DNA from: Siphonodentalium dalli
Taxonomy: Eukaryota; Mollusca; Scaphopoda; Gadilida; Siphonodentaliidae
Direction: 5' to 3'
Length of the DNA: 64,000 bases
Assembly: GCA_032622095.1 (NCBI GenBank)
Contig: CP136067.1
Span: 58,199,899-58,263,898 of the forward strand
The position numbers and the translations under genes were made by a program. A model generated the notes under the pieces. It was not told the DNA's origin and searched no databases. It saw only the letters and a list, made by a program, of their open reading frames with translations. This document shows positions 10,124 to 22,269 of the stretch, piece after piece; within the stretch, counting starts at the first letter, position 1, and the number at the start of each line of letters is the position of its first letter.

Positions 10124-13100
10124 GCAAGTATAAAGATAAATCATGAGACATAAAAAAAAGAAATTCATTCCCCTTAAATTTCTGACCCCCACTGGGACTC
10201 TTTATCTTTGAAGATGTTTAATACAGGGTGTCCATATTTATAATGGGGTAACAACTGCATGTGTGAAACTCTCCATACTGTGTGTTAGAAATCAATTCCA
10301 GTGTATATTTTTATAACTGAGTGGGATAATCCATTTAGTATAGAATGGGTTAAAAGAATAAACAGTAGGTGTTGATGGGTATTGTCTGTATGATAAGTTG
10401 ATAACCATGATGCACACAGATTACATTCTCCTTAGAGAATGGATAATGCTAATGGTGTTATAATCGAAACTATCGCGGTCGCCATTTTGAGAAATGTCAT
10501 ACGAGAGCTAACTCAAAGCATATGGAGATAACTCTATTGATCTGGGAGTATATTAATGGAAGAGTAGCTATGGTATAATACAATGTTTAATCAATCTATC
10601 TTCATTAAAATAAATAACAAAACAATAACACATTTTTGAATTATTAACTGTTAACAGTCACAGATCTCAGTCCAGCTTTTGTGAAACCCGACACAATCAC
10701 AAGTCTACTTTTGTACTACATGTAACCAGCTTTTAAGAGACATATTTGCATTATGCAGTTGACCGTTTTGTGGGGGGGGGGGGGGGGGGGGGGGCGGTAT
10801 ATCTTATATAGTGCAGACAAATAAGATGTTGGCTTCGGTAAAATAATCCCAATTCTCGCATTTATTGTTTTGAGAAGAGAGCAACTGTCACCTAACTTTA
10901 TATGTTGGCTTATGTAACAAAATCCCATTGTTAACATTCTCGATAGTTGGCAACAACAGCTTGGACACGTGACATGATAATTATGCCTACAGTGCGTGCA
11001 GAAGCGCAATTTCCGAAAGCTTGCCGAGGTGATTGCACTTCTATTATTTGGATTTGATTGTTATTATTGGGGGTTTGGAGGTGATGGTCAGTACCTGTGG
11101 ACCCACAAATTTATGAACCCATAATGATAGCACAGCCTGGGGGAAAGGATACTACGGATTTTGTCCATTCATTTGTACCAGAGTTACAGCCCTTGTTTAA
11201 TTTTATAAACTAATTATTATATTTTGCACCCTGAATTCATACATGTATTTCTTCAGGTTGAGGCAGCTGTAAAAAGTTTACCAGCAGTGTCAACTCATAG
11301 ATATGGTACGAGAGCGTCATCTGTCAATAAAGACTCTGTCAAGAAACCCACAAAGGGGATGGCAAATAAGAGAAATGAGACGCCCAGGAAAGGAAGAGGT
11401 CAAACAAATAGAACTGTAACCGCACTCCTAAGTGCAAACATCAACAGAAGCGAAAACACTCATCAATCAGCTGGCATGTCAAGTTTGATCACTGTGAGTA
11501 AGAGCATTGGTGATGTCACACTCAGTAGCTCGATCACCAGCAATGTTTTGAGTAATTGCGCTGTTAACAGTAACACAAGTGTTGATGACACTTCAGTCAA
11601 CAAAGTTGGATTGGCAGATTCTATGACACCCCAGACGCCAATATCCCAGGCAGTGACTGCTGGGTCTGAAGATGTGGCGGCATCAGTTATAGCATATCTG
11701 GCGTCAGTGGATGGGACAAATGCATCAACATCGAAGTGGACAGTCAGTCAGCCGCAAGCAACATCTACACCTGTTCAAAGTTCGGTGACACAGAACTCAT
11801 CGATTAATCGATTAGCTAACTCTGGTAAAAATGAAGGTGTCACTACAGAAGTTGAGGCAGAAGCTGAGGACAAAGTATATGAAGGACAGCATCCAAAACA
11901 GCGTTATAAAATGAGGTAAATTTTAGTATTGTTTTACTAATAATATGCCATTATAAACTCAATGTTATACACTCTCTGTTATTTGGCCGGGTGTACGATG
12001 ACTAGCCATGAAGGAGTATCAAAATTCTGACAATTTACTGTGTCACTTATTAAACCATACTCGTGATTGAAGATATTTACTGTTGTGATAGTGCATACCT
12101 TACTCATATTTATATTCGCGCAGTATTAATTTTCGTTCAGTTTTAAATTCGTGCAATTTCAAATTGAGCACCCTGATGCTTGAGTTCAAAACTGACACAA
12201 ATATTTCCATAAAAATCATGTATTTGATGGCATGCAGATACAGTTTCTTAATCGTTCCTGAAGATTGATTTAATGACCGCCATGCACGATATAAATGTAG
12301 GGCCTGTACATTTATACTACATGGCGTTAAGTTTATGAAGATACATGTAGTTCTATTACACTTGGCCAAATAATAATTATGTTATTTCATTAGAATTGAC
12401 ATGAATTCGAACTAAGTAAAGTGACATCATCAAACAAGTAGGCTGCTGACTTAAAATACAGAAACCGCTTTATTTTTTGCGCTGAACGCTTTAATTGAGT
12501 CATAATATTCGCTCAGTTTTAAATTGATCGGTGTGTGAAAAATACATGTGTAGTACTGCGTGAATTTAAAAATGAGTATTACGGTAGTCATATTTAAGGT
12601 TTAATCAGATTTGACTTAATAGTGGCCTTAGTGGCCAGGAAAACTAAATATCTCCACAAATGAATCAACTTTGATATCTACAATGAGTAATATCGCTTGT
12701 ACAAACTATTATGTACACCTGCAATTTAAATGATAGACACAAATAAGTAATTGCATCACAATTTTTGGTTCTTTAAAGGTCCACTTAATTTTTGAACCCC
12801 CAGATAATTTTATATAAAATATAGCCATGTTATATTTGAAAGAGGAAGCTACAAAACATTGTATTATCAACTTATTCGGTGTAATAAACTGTGAACATTT
12901 TGATTTTGTTGAGATACCGACTTCTGAGCTCTGTGTTGGTCTGTGGTCAAGTTTCACTATTTTCCATGGAAGGGGAATAACTCTATATCCCCCTTCCATT
13001 GAAAATATATTTTTAGTTTTAACACTGTTGCATTCTGGGAGCCATAATGGGGTGGGGGTGGGATCTTTTATGATTTCAGCAACCACCCACCCCACTAGAT

Positions 13101-16100
13101 TTAGTAAGTAACCGTTAATTAGTATATATATAGAATACACCCACAGTAGCCGAGAATAAACAATTTTCACCACGAGTGTATTGTGTTAAAACCACAATTC
13201 CATGAGTGATGAATTTTTTTTATTCTCGGCTACTATGGGTGTATTTTGTTTATACCATTATTATTATTCTTTGGTCGCTTCGTAAATGTATTGCTACTCT
13301 GTTGGTGACTGTTAAAATGTATGCGCACCCAGTGACCCAAATATTTTAAGTTATCAAGAATGTGGGTCACGCATAGTAATACATACTTCTAGGCAATTCG
13401 GTGATCCGCCACTTTCTATGGCATCAGTCAGCTGATATGAATACACATTCAGATTTCCCTCATTGCAAATAATATTAACAATCAATGTTGTTGTAAAAGT
13501 GTAAGCCGTCGTTTGTTTTGAACACTATAAAAAAAAGTTATCTGGGGGTCCGAAAATTAAGTGGGCCTTTAATACAATACTTGATCAAGAAATAAGTAAA
13601 TATAAGCATTGCAATGGCTAGACAACTGTCTTGAAGTCACATCACAGTTTCTGGACATCAACGTTTGAAAAAGATAATCGTCAATAATATAGAATATTGA
13701 CTAAAGTATGATAAATAGTCACATGCTTGTTGTAGTCTAATAGTATTTATATTTTAACCATAATTACACCTTGAATTACTAGAACCTCTGAAATGGCTGG
13801 TAAAACTTCTGATATCAGGGAAAAAACCAAATTCAGTCATTATGCTTAATCTGTTTATGTGCTGTTATTCATTTGAAAGGTGTTTATTGCAGCATGGAAG
13901 CTGATCAGAATTATAGCAAGCCTCCCAAAAAGCGCATGAGATTTGAATTGATGGAGCCGAGTCAACCTACACCCAACTTACCAGAGCAACAGCCACCAGA
14001 TCCAGGCGGGGACCGCTCTGTTGTCAATCCTCCAAATAATGATCCTACTAGAGATCCTGTGGAAGAGGTGATTGTAGCCTAACATATTCTTTATTCTTGC
14101 AGAATGGTGACATTTGTAATTTATCCATCTTTTGCTGACCATTTTTTGCCAAACTTGAAAATAAAACTATATCATCCAAACCTTGTCACAAAAGTTCTTA
14201 ACCCTTTGAACCCGAGAGACCGGAATACCGGTCCAATCCTTATATTCCTATATCCCGGGAGACCGGAATACCGGTCCGGAAATCATACGATATTTGCCTT
14301 GAAATTACAGCTCAATAAACGCACATATCAACCAGAGTTGTACTTCTACTTTGCACACACGCATCACATGTTTACCCACGTGGCTTTGATATACAAACTG
14401 ATGACAGAGGGTCTGTTTCTTCGCGCATGCGCAGAGGCCTATTTTGAGAAAAAAATCGCTTTTATCGTCGGAAAAGGGGAAGTATTTCGTTAGAAATTTC
14501 GCAATCAAAGCCCAAATTAAATAGAATTGTGGTTATGCTTTGCATGAGTGGGTCACATTCATGTTCATACCTCTGACTTTAGCAGCCAAATTGGAAACAG
14601 GGGGTCTGTTTCTTTGCGCATGCACACAGGTGCATTTTGAGAAATGCCTTTTATCGTAGGTAAAGGATAAGAATTTTGTTAAAAATATATAGCGCGACCA
14701 AAGGAAGCCGCAATATAATCTACATGTATATTGAACGTGGAATAGACGATAATCTTGTTGAAATACCTTGTGACATATTTCACCGCAAACAAGTTCAGTT
14801 AGCATAGTTGAGTGCTGTATATAGTTGAGCGTGTATACATGTATATACATCCCAGTTAAGAGCATTATGAGTTACGTCGTCGAAACACTATATATAACGT
14901 CAGGCGCCTCGGGTTGGGGCCATTTAACGTTCAGGACGTCAGGGTTCAAAGGGTTATACAATCAGTTGATCCGAGTGCAAGATGTAAGCTTATGACCTCG
15001 GTTGGGTGGTCACACAAACGATCATATCACATTATGGTTAATGATTCCCTGATAAACATGTCATGTGTTTGTGTTTGTATCAATAAAAAATGTTGCCATT
15101 TTTGTCCTAGACATGAGGACTCGGGACAATGCACATTGATATCGCCAAGAACATAATTTGGAAGACATATACGAGTCAGAAAACGCATACATTGTCATTC
15201 TTACATTGTGCAGTGGCTCATTGTTACACAGATAAAGCATTTGGACATATCGTATCTGGATTCTATACCCATATGGAAAGAAAATTGCATCGAAAACATA
15301 ATGCCATAATTAGCAGGACCCTAAATGTAATTTTGTTACTGTAATGTACTGACATCAGAAGATTTGCCAGCCAAGTTAGAATATTTAGTGGGATAGATGT
15401 TGTTATGATAATAATGTTGTGTAGAGCTTATGAGCATTGACTTTTAATATGTTTCAGGAGGTAAGAAAGGTTGTGGGATACATCATGGCTGATAAAAATG
15501 AGGAGCAGGAAATGAAGTCTCCACGCCGTAAACCAAGGCGTAATTCCAAGAAAAGCGGACTTGAAAATATTGTGACTACATTGGAGCAGAGAGCTGCACA
15601 TATTGCTGCATCAGAACGACAATATAAATGTGGCCTGTGTGAAAATGAGTTTGTCTTCCCAAAGCGATGTGCGACTCACATGCTCAACAACCACAAAATG
15701 ATCGAGGAAGAGATCATTGACAATATTATTGTCAGAGCGAAAGAGGTGGGTCCGAAAACATGTGATATATGTGGGTATGAGACAAAGGATTCAAACTATT
15801 ATTACATGCATTACCATAAGTATTTCCGTCATGGTGTGCCCCTACCGAAGGGCTGGCAAGTGTACAGATGTGATATATGTGAGAAAGAGTGTTTCACAAA
15901 GTTTCAGCTCAAGGATCATAAACTGATTCATGTCGAGGATTATCCATTCATGTGTGAACTCTGTGGAAACGGTTTCCGAAGTCGGACTTGTTTGAACAGT
16001 CATGTCTTCCACCGGCATAGCACAGTTCGAAAACATAGCTGTACTGAGTGTACAAAAACGTTCAAAACAAAGACTCAGTTATTAGTACATAGTCGAACCC

Positions 16101-19100
16101 ATAGTGGTGAGAAACCATACAGATGTGTGGAGTGCCCGTATGAAAGTACTACACGGGGAAATATGAGGTTGCATTTGTCAAACAGACATAAATTTACTTC
16201 AGAGCATATTACAGAAATCATGACAAAGATAAAGAAATCAGCAGAAGAAATGGAAGAAGATGCTGCAAACAGGAAGCGGGCTGCAAGCGAAAACCTCAAC
16301 AAAGGAAGTCAGACGATTGTTCATAAAGCCACCAGCTTGCTACCTGCAACAGTCCATGCCGTTAATGAAGGAATGTCAATTCCGTTTGCTGTGCAAAAAG
16401 TTTCTGATCATAACTCTGCTGCTATTGGACTTGAACAAGCGATGTCGATAGCTCTCGGGAATGATGATAGTACTAACAGAATCACTTTGGCAAATGTTGA
16501 CCCGAGTCAATTGAACAATAACATAGAATTGATGAATGCTCCGATGGAAGTGAAATTCACAAATATCCCTGACAATTTTACATCACAGATGTCAACAATA
16601 AATATTCAGTGTGCAAATGGGCAACAAATTAATGCATTATCAAATCCAACGTTCGTTATAGCGAATCCTCAGAGTATCGGTGGTGACACCACTGGTCTTC
16701 ATACTGCTACTATTAATAGTGACTCTGGTCCTATTGCCATCCAAATGGCTGTTGTTGACCCCAATAACCTTGATTCAGCTGGTCAAGTAATGAATGTTGA
16801 GCAGTATGCATCGCTGCATGGACTAGCTGATAACGGTGGACAGATGCAGGCCGTTCTGGAGAATTCTGGACTGATCCAGCAGTTACAGCAGTTAGCCCAG
16901 CAGCAGTCGCAGAACTCAACAGCATCTGATGGTGTATCCCAGAATCCGCAGGTTAGAATTCATTTTTAATACAATGTTATATAAAACATAATCGCACATA
17001 CAGATAACGCTGTCGCAAATTATTATAAATAGATCACAGTACCTATGTACGAATGAAGTGGGCTTTAGTCATCTGAGAATTCAGGGTTACAGGAATTGCA
17101 CTTCTCATAGGAATTACACACAAAATTTGGTAAACCTCGTCAGTCTCCGTTCCGTATACAACCAAAGGTACCCGGTCACGCAGTTAAAAATAATGCAAAT
17201 TGGCAGATTTCAGTAGTCTCTATGTAGACTGACAAAGTTTGCCGAATGTGAACGTTTGAAACAACCTTATACAGAGCTATTCCCATCCATCACTCACCAC
17301 ATTTACATATATCAGTATTTATGACAAAAAAGAGCTGCATGCTTATTCTAGCATTTTAGCCTACTGCACAAAAACACACTATAATATGAACAGGGGTCGA
17401 TTTAATGTTTTAAATTTGTATAGCATTTTGCAGCACTGGGTAGATTTTGTATAGCATTCCCTGTTTTTTCATTGTTGCAATGTGAATCCAGTTAAATCGA
17501 GCCTTGAACATGAACAACATGAAACACTCAATCTGATTTTAGATAGGTCGACATAGGGACATGGTGGACTTGTGTCTACAGATACATGTAGTTACTGGTA
17601 CATGTATAACTCGAGTGAATTCAGAAAATGTTTTAGTTGCTACATCACACTCACAAAAATGGACATATAATTATATCTGACTGCAGTTATAACTGTTTGT
17701 AAAACTATGCATTTTTTTCTTTTTAGTGCAACAACGTGTACACATTCTAATTGATTTGGGTTATTTCACATATGAGAGTTTCTCCGTAATCTTTTAAGTG
17801 AAAACCAGGCCATGCCAACTATTTTGCACATATTTTTGACTTCAAGAAATTGAGATAATTGGACCTGTTGGGTAGGGAGAGTCATTTTTATGCTTAAAGT
17901 TGCACATTTGGCATCCAGTGTACTAATTTGTTTCAGAAAAAATAAAAAACCTGTTGGCCCTAGTTTGCTCATATCATATTAATTTAAATATTATTTTAAA
18001 GTAAAATTTTGTCTTAGGAATACAATTAATTTTTTTTTTTTTTAATACAGTTACTGTATACACCCATCTGTAAACCTGGGGGGGGGCTGTGAAATTTTTG
18101 ACACAAAAACTTAGGACTGGGCTTACCTACGAGGACCCCCACATAAAAAATCCCAGTTCGTAACTTTGTATTCATAGTGCTCATCTAATGCTGATCTATA
18201 TGAGTCATGCTGTATATAATTTTCGCTAAACAAAAATTAATTGTTTGTGTTTTATTATGTTAAATAAATATTTAAAATAAGACACAAACATCAACTTATA
18301 TATTGTACCTATAAATACTGCAATTTGTGACTGGGCAGGGGAGTATTAATGCAATGGAAATTAGCTGGAGTAATGCTATTTTTGTCATCATCATTCAGAG
18401 CTAACCTGATATAAATGTATATTTACATACACCTAATATCTCTTCCGATTTCCCCATAGCGTTACGTTAGACACGCCCCCTTATTCAATGTGTTCATAAA
18501 CCTATGAACGTAATAACGTGACGTCACTTCCAATGTCGTTCATAGGTTTATGAACACATTGATCCCGGAAATCACCGGGGATTGTCGGACATTACCGACT
18601 GCTTGAGTATCTAGTATATCCAGATTTGGCAAGAAATTTCTTTTGGTCTACAATCAGTGTTGTTGCCCGGTGTTACTGAGTGTTGATGTTAAAAAAAACC
18701 GCGCTACTCAATAGAGTTTTATCATTTTCCTTGCTGCTAGAAATATTCCCCCGACCTCACAAATATATAATTATGGTAGAACGGCGTGTTGTCGATTTCT
18801 TATCCACAGCCGAAACTTAATTGTTAGTTTCAGATATTAGCATTCTTGAAATCAACACGTCTTCATTAGTTACTAGCTAAAATAAAACATCTTGTCATAT
18901 GTGTAAACTTTACTGTGAAATTGCGTTTTTTCCGTTCTCCGTCAACGGATTCTCAAAATGTTTGGTTTTCCAAAAAGCGAGGATTCGAACTGTCTGAACT
19001 GAACTCCATGCGTTCATTTAAATAGTTGAATAAATAGTGGGAAAGGCAGACAATACTAGTTCATAATGAATTTGAGTATATAAATATAAATAATAAATGG

Positions 19101-19952
19101 CGGATTCAACGTGGTCATGGGTTTTGACCGCGATAAAAAATCAGCAAACTCCGCATGCACCCCTTCGGGGTTCATGCAGTTTGCTGAATTTTTCTCGCGG
19201 TCAAAATGCCATGACCACATTGAAACCGCCATTCATTTCTTATATAATCGCACTTTAAGTTCTAAAAATGGGGGTGGGCTTATCTTATCTTATCCCATGA
19301 TTTTTTTGGAGCAAAAACATAGACTGGGTTTATCCTTTGGGATGGGTTTACTGATGGGTGTATACAATACCGTATGCAGATTTTTAGGTATTTTGGTTTT
19401 TAATGAGTGTTAATTCATTTTTAGGTGCAGATAATACAACTCCAGGCAGCGCAACCTGTCCCAGAAATTAACATGTACAGGCCACCTGGAGAAGTAGAAC
19501 ATGAGGACGAACCAAAGCAGATACCTGAGTACACCTATAGAACCATCTCTGATAACGAAGATACAAAGAACATTTCAGAATTCAACGTGTTTAGGTCGGC
19601 TGGTAATACTGATACTGATGACCTTAGTTCACAAATACAACATGTTCGTGTAGTATCACCTAATGTTCAAACCTCACCAGGAGGTAACTCATTGATTCAA
19701 AGTTCCAAAGTTTCTAAAGAAGTGCCTGTACCTATTGGAGCATTCACAAACACAGCAGAGATCGGAAAATTCACTCCTTTGTCAAACGTTTTACCGGAAT
19801 CAGTTACTGATGATAATCAAGCACCTGACACAAGCGGTAATGCTGATGCGGAGTCGTTTGAAAATGTGGAAAACATACCAGCCGATCAGTATGAGACAAA
19901 CATGATGCAGCAGGCATATTACCATGCATTCTATCCCCAAGGATTCCAGTAA
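9605..19952 (+). CDS. BTB domain and C2H2 zinc finger transcription factor (ZBTB-like), 5' incomplete
   Basis: Five exons join in phase: 9605-10123, 11257-11915, 13893-14067, 15458-16951 and 19425-19952 (TAA), giving 1124 residues. Domains in order: second half of a BTB/POZ domain (residues 1 to ~80), a Ser/Thr-rich linker, a basic patch KPPKKRMRF (402-410), a second basic patch SPRRKPRRNSKK, six C2H2 zinc fingers (509-695), then a Gln/Asn-rich acidic tail. The fold set is that of BTB-ZF nuclear regulators, which dimerise and recruit cofactors through BTB and bind DNA with the fingers. The first BTB exon and the start codon were not found in this window; they may lie in the repeat-rich 9.6 kb upstream or outside. 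The individual ZBTB orthologue cannot be named from sequence alone. Assignment to one gene rests on matching phases, co-orientation and the shared Gln-rich tail. Confidence 0.85.
10124..11256 (+). other. Intron of ZBTB-like gene (GC-AG)
   Basis: Starts GCAAGT, ends TTTCTTCAG. Holds a run of about 24 G (10772-10793) broken by one C near its end, and no recognisable mobile element or exon. Confidence 0.7.
11257..11915 (+). CDS. ZBTB-like gene, Ser/Thr-rich linker exon
   Basis: Acceptor ATTTCTTCAG, phase 0; donor ATGAG|GTAAAT, phase 2. It encodes about 220 residues: first a basic part with THRYGTRASS, KKPTKGMANKR and TPRKGRGQ (the last resembles a loose AT-hook), then a long Ser/Thr/Asn/Val-rich, probably disordered part, ending EVEAEAEDKVYEGQHPKQRY. 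Such linkers between BTB and fingers are common in the family. Confidence 0.82.
12777..13568. mobile_element. TTAA-flanked non-autonomous transposon (piggyBac-like)
   Basis: Ends are inverted: AGGTCCACTTAATTTTTG at left and the complement of AGGCCCACTTAATTTTCG at right, continuing through ACCCCCAGATAA to about 35 bp. TTAA lies on both sides (12773-12776, 13569-13572). Inside is a second inverted repeat, AATACACCCACAGTAGCCGA (13134-13160) against 13219-13245, one mismatch. Two open frames over 90 codons (one on each strand) show no transposase motif. It sits in the intron between the linker exon and the NLS exon of the ZBTB-like gene. Confidence 0.82.
13893..14067 (+). CDS. ZBTB-like gene, short exon with NLS-like patch
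   Basis: Acceptor GTTTATTGCAG, one base completes the split codon, then MEADQNYSKPPKKRMRFE and a Pro-rich stretch ending DPTRDPVEE. The donor GAAGAG|GTGATT leaves phase 0. The KPPKKRMR patch is a good candidate nuclear localisation signal. Its internal ATG (13894) could be mistaken for a start; the splice phases argue it is internal. Confidence 0.78.
14198..14958. mobile_element. Non-autonomous element with ACCCTTTGAACCC termini
   Basis: 13-bp perfect inverted ends, ACCCTTTGAACCC and GGGTTCAAAGGGT, between TTA and TAT, so a TA duplication (Tc1/mariner-like) is possible. Inside, a module 'GTCTGTTTCTT-GCGCATGC...TTTATCGT-GG-AAAGG' is present twice (about 14410 and 14605), and GACCGGAATACCGGTCC palindromes occur twice near the left end. 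A diverged relative lies at about 23140-24145. The 129-codon frame is non-coding by appearance. Confidence 0.7.
15458..16951 (+). CDS. ZBTB-like gene, exon with six C2H2 zinc fingers
   Basis: Acceptor AATATGTTTCAG, phase 0; donor CCGCAG|GTTAGA, phase 0; 498 codons. Finger ligands, counted from the exon start: C58 C61 H74 H79; C102 C105 H118/H120 H125; C138 C141 H154 H158; C166 C169 H182 H187; C195 C198 H211 H215; C223 C226 H239 H244. Fingers 5 and 6 are joined by the canonical SGEKPY linker; the others have non-standard spacing, so fingers 5-6 and perhaps 3-4 are likely to read DNA together. A basic SPRRKPRRNSKK precedes them. The rest is Asn/Gln/Ser-rich, with LIQQLQQLAQQQSQNS near its end, an activation-domain-like composition. 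Confidence 0.92.
16952..18050 (+). other. First part of last ZBTB-like intron
   Basis: AT-rich intron sequence; no exon, RNA gene or clear repeat recognised. Confidence 0.5.
18486..18561. repeat. Perfect 25-bp inverted repeat with CRE-like loop
   Basis: The arms read CAATGTGTTCATAAACCTAT + GAACG and its exact complement, separated by 26 bp that include TGACGTCA, the full CRE palindrome. The arms are perfect, so the structure is young or kept. Confidence 0.85.
19097..19233. repeat. Long near-perfect foldback palindrome
   Basis: Arms of about 67 bp (AATGGCGGATTCAACGTGG... against ...CCACATTGAAACCGCCATT) fold around a small TTC loop flanked by CCCC/GGGG, with a few mismatches and single-base bulges. 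A transcript would form a very stable hairpin. Most likely a foldback MITE. Confidence 0.85.
19425..19952 (+). CDS. ZBTB-like gene, terminal exon
   Basis: Acceptor TTCATTTTTAG, phase 0, opening VQIIQLQAAQPVPEINMY, which continues the Gln-rich run from the preceding exon. 175 codons, then TAA at 19950. Acidic and Ser/Thr-rich, likely disordered; ends NMMQQAYYHAFYPQGFQ. No domain recognised. An alternative is that a transcript reads on past 16951, where an in-frame stop follows within six codons. Confidence 0.75.
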   Translation: MQIIQLQAAQPVPEINMYRPPGEVEHEDEPKQIPEYTYRTISDNEDTKNISEFNVFRSAGNTDTDDLSSQIQHVRVVSPNVQTSPGGNSLIQSSKVSKEVPVPIGAFTNTAEIGKFTPLSNVLPESVTDDNQAPDTSGNADAESFENVENIPADQYETNMMQQAYYHAFYPQGFQ

Positions 19953-20214
19953 TTTTGTACTGCAGAAGTGCATTCACCAGTAAAATGCATGCTATTGGAG
20001 AGGCATCAGAAAGAACTTCTTGTTTGCCAGCGGGTGCTAAAGAGTCACTGTGACTGATTATTTATTCAAAAACTCAAAATAACAAATTATTGAAATATAA
20101 TTCATTTATAAAGACAGTGATTTATTGGGGATGGGATAACCAGAAAGGGATGTCTTCATGATTTCACCAAAATAGGAAGGATATAAATAAGTCATAGAAT
20201 TTTTATAAGGCTGT
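19953..20214 (+). other. Presumed 3' UTR of ZBTB-like gene
   Basis: AT-rich sequence after the stop codon. No canonical AATAAA is evident near the stop, so the poly(A) site is not assigned. Confidence 0.35.
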
Positions 20215-20560
20215 TTTAAAAAAACTGGACTTGTTATGCTATTGGTCCGTCTGTCCATCTGTCCATTCGTTCGCTTTTGGTTTCCAGATGATAACTTTAG
20301 ATAGTCTCAACTGAGTGGAATGGTATGTGGATTTACTAGCTCAAAATACAGGTCATGTTCAAATTTCGGTTTTGTCTGCAAATTTTCACCTGAGCTATGG
20401 CCCTTTTTTTTATTTAAATTGCACTGAAGGGATGATAACTTGGTATGCGAGTTTACTAGCCCAAAATATCAGGTCAAGTTCGAATTTGGGTTCCGCCCGC
20501 CAATTTTCATCAGAGTTATGGCTTTTGTTGGAATTACTACAGGCTTATTCTGCCATGCCC
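20215..20560 (+). repeat. Diverged pearl-like core units
   Basis: GTCCGTCTGTCCATCTGTCC, then two units with GATAACTT, GAGTTTACTAGC, CAGGTCA-GTTC and GTTATGGC, a distant variant of the elements at 8768 and 25737. Confidence 0.55.
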
Positions 20561-22200
20561 TAGCAAAGCTCCTGTTCCTAATTAACCAAACAAATACAGA
20601 ATTTATACATTTGTTTGGAAAAAAATTAATTTAATATGCATCCATTGCTCAGTTAATATAAACATAGCATGTGTAATATATATATGTGCCATGTTAGGAA
20701 TGGGTGAGGTCATGTGTATATATATGTGGAATTTAGGAAGGGGTGAGGTCATAAGTCAACAATGATTGATAAAGTTCTCAACGAGATGAAATAGAAGATG
20801 GTACTCCTAGAGAGCAAATGTTCATAGTAATGACGAAGGAATTAAACATTCAATTTGAGGTACATTTTGGTTTCGTTTGGTAAGTAAGTGGATAGAATTA
20901 TTCGAGAAACTTTATCTTCTAATTGATTCCATATCTTTGCAAAAGTATGTTCTGGTAAATCTTCTGAGAAAATTGTGAAAAAGTTTTGAAATGAACTACC
21001 GGTAGGTACATGTCAGTTCTGATTAAAATGACATTCAAACGGTCCACATATTGAGTTTGTTGAAATTAGGTGGGGTTTCCATTACTACTGGTATGCATTA
21101 TGTCAGTGCCAGCCAATCGCAACATCTATCAGTACAGCGATGCAATCACTCAGGCGATAGTCGCATGGAATCCCCAAGACTAGGGAATTCATTCAGCGAG
21201 TGCGATTCCAGTAAATCCCGCCCCATAGCTAAAAATATCATACGAACTTTTCTGCTACATGGCTAATTGCACAGTGTTTGCAAATTCAGAGTTTCTTTTG
21301 TGAAAACGAAAGTCGTTGGCGGAAACAAAACCAAAAGTACATTATGTCAATTAAAGCTCTTTTAAAGAAAAATGTTGGCGATGATGTCATACTGCATGGG
21401 TTGCCTGTGGAAGTTATTTATAGCGATGGTAATGAGACAGATAGCGGATTTTGTCAGACTCAGTACGTGGAGCATTTGTGTGTGATTTTAATCAGAACTG
21501 GGTACATGTAATTGATTGTGAAAGAAGGAGAATAGGTGAATAGGCTTTCAGAATGTGTTGAACATATATAGCCTTTAACAAAAATGATCAATGCAGGGTT
21601 CATACTCATTCCTGTGAATAAAATTTAAGCACCTTTTACAACTGCCTTTTAAGCAATTTTTGAGCACTGGGTAAGGAGTTTTTAAGGACTATTTTACTAT
21701 TGTAACCTACAATAAGCACATCACTCTACGTCAGTTTACAGTGTTCAAAATGGTGAAATGAACTTCCAAACTCACGTCTGTCTCCTTCTTGCATAGTGAA
21801 CACTCTTCTTTTTACATATTTCCTTTCAGAACTCTTATTCATTCATACTTTTTCCCCCAAATGTGATTGAAAACACATTTTGCGGCAGGCATTTTTCCAA
21901 AGGAATCAATGTTAAAGTGCACTATTGGTTGAGTCTGCACATGCCGGCAGATTACCTCATACACGGATGACGTTTTGTGGAGGTGGGAAATCCGGATTGT
22001 TATTTATGGTAACTGATATCAACAATTTTAACCCTGTGAAACTAGTTGGTCGGTAAACTGGTCAAAGCACGGTAGTAACTGGTTGACCGGAAAACCAGCC
22101 AGCCGACGTATCTCATGTAAAAAAAAGAGGAATGTGTCTTGTTAGATATAGATTTCATATTGGCGATCATGGCATAGCAAGCCATCTACTGAATAAATGT
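20561..22200. other. Stretch without recognised genes
   Basis: Short frames at 21051-21266 and 21278-21511 lie in slightly GC-richer DNA but match no family I know and lack splice context. No repeats with clear ends. Confidence 0.4.
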
Positions 22201-22269
22201 ATATCTCAGTCATTTATATACAACATGTAGGCCTTGTTTTAATTAAAATAAAAAAAATGACCAACTTAT

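Larger units (their letters stand above)
18053..19372. mobile_element. Possible element with GTATACACCCATC inverted ends
   Basis: GTATACACCCATCTGTAAACC near 18058 pairs with GGTTTACTGATGGGTGTATAC near 19343-19364. No clear target duplication was seen. It contains two palindromes (18486-18561 and 19097-19233). Non-coding, within the last intron of the ZBTB-like gene. Confidence 0.5.

Noticed and set aside
12709-13173. 154-codon open frame on the minus strand
   Set aside because: It lies almost wholly in the TTAA-flanked transposon, runs through its terminal repeat and shows no transposase or other domain.
13894-14082. ATG at 13894 as the start of a separate small protein
   Set aside because: Acceptor and donor phases fit an internal exon of the ZBTB-like gene, and the one extra base before the ATG completes the split codon.
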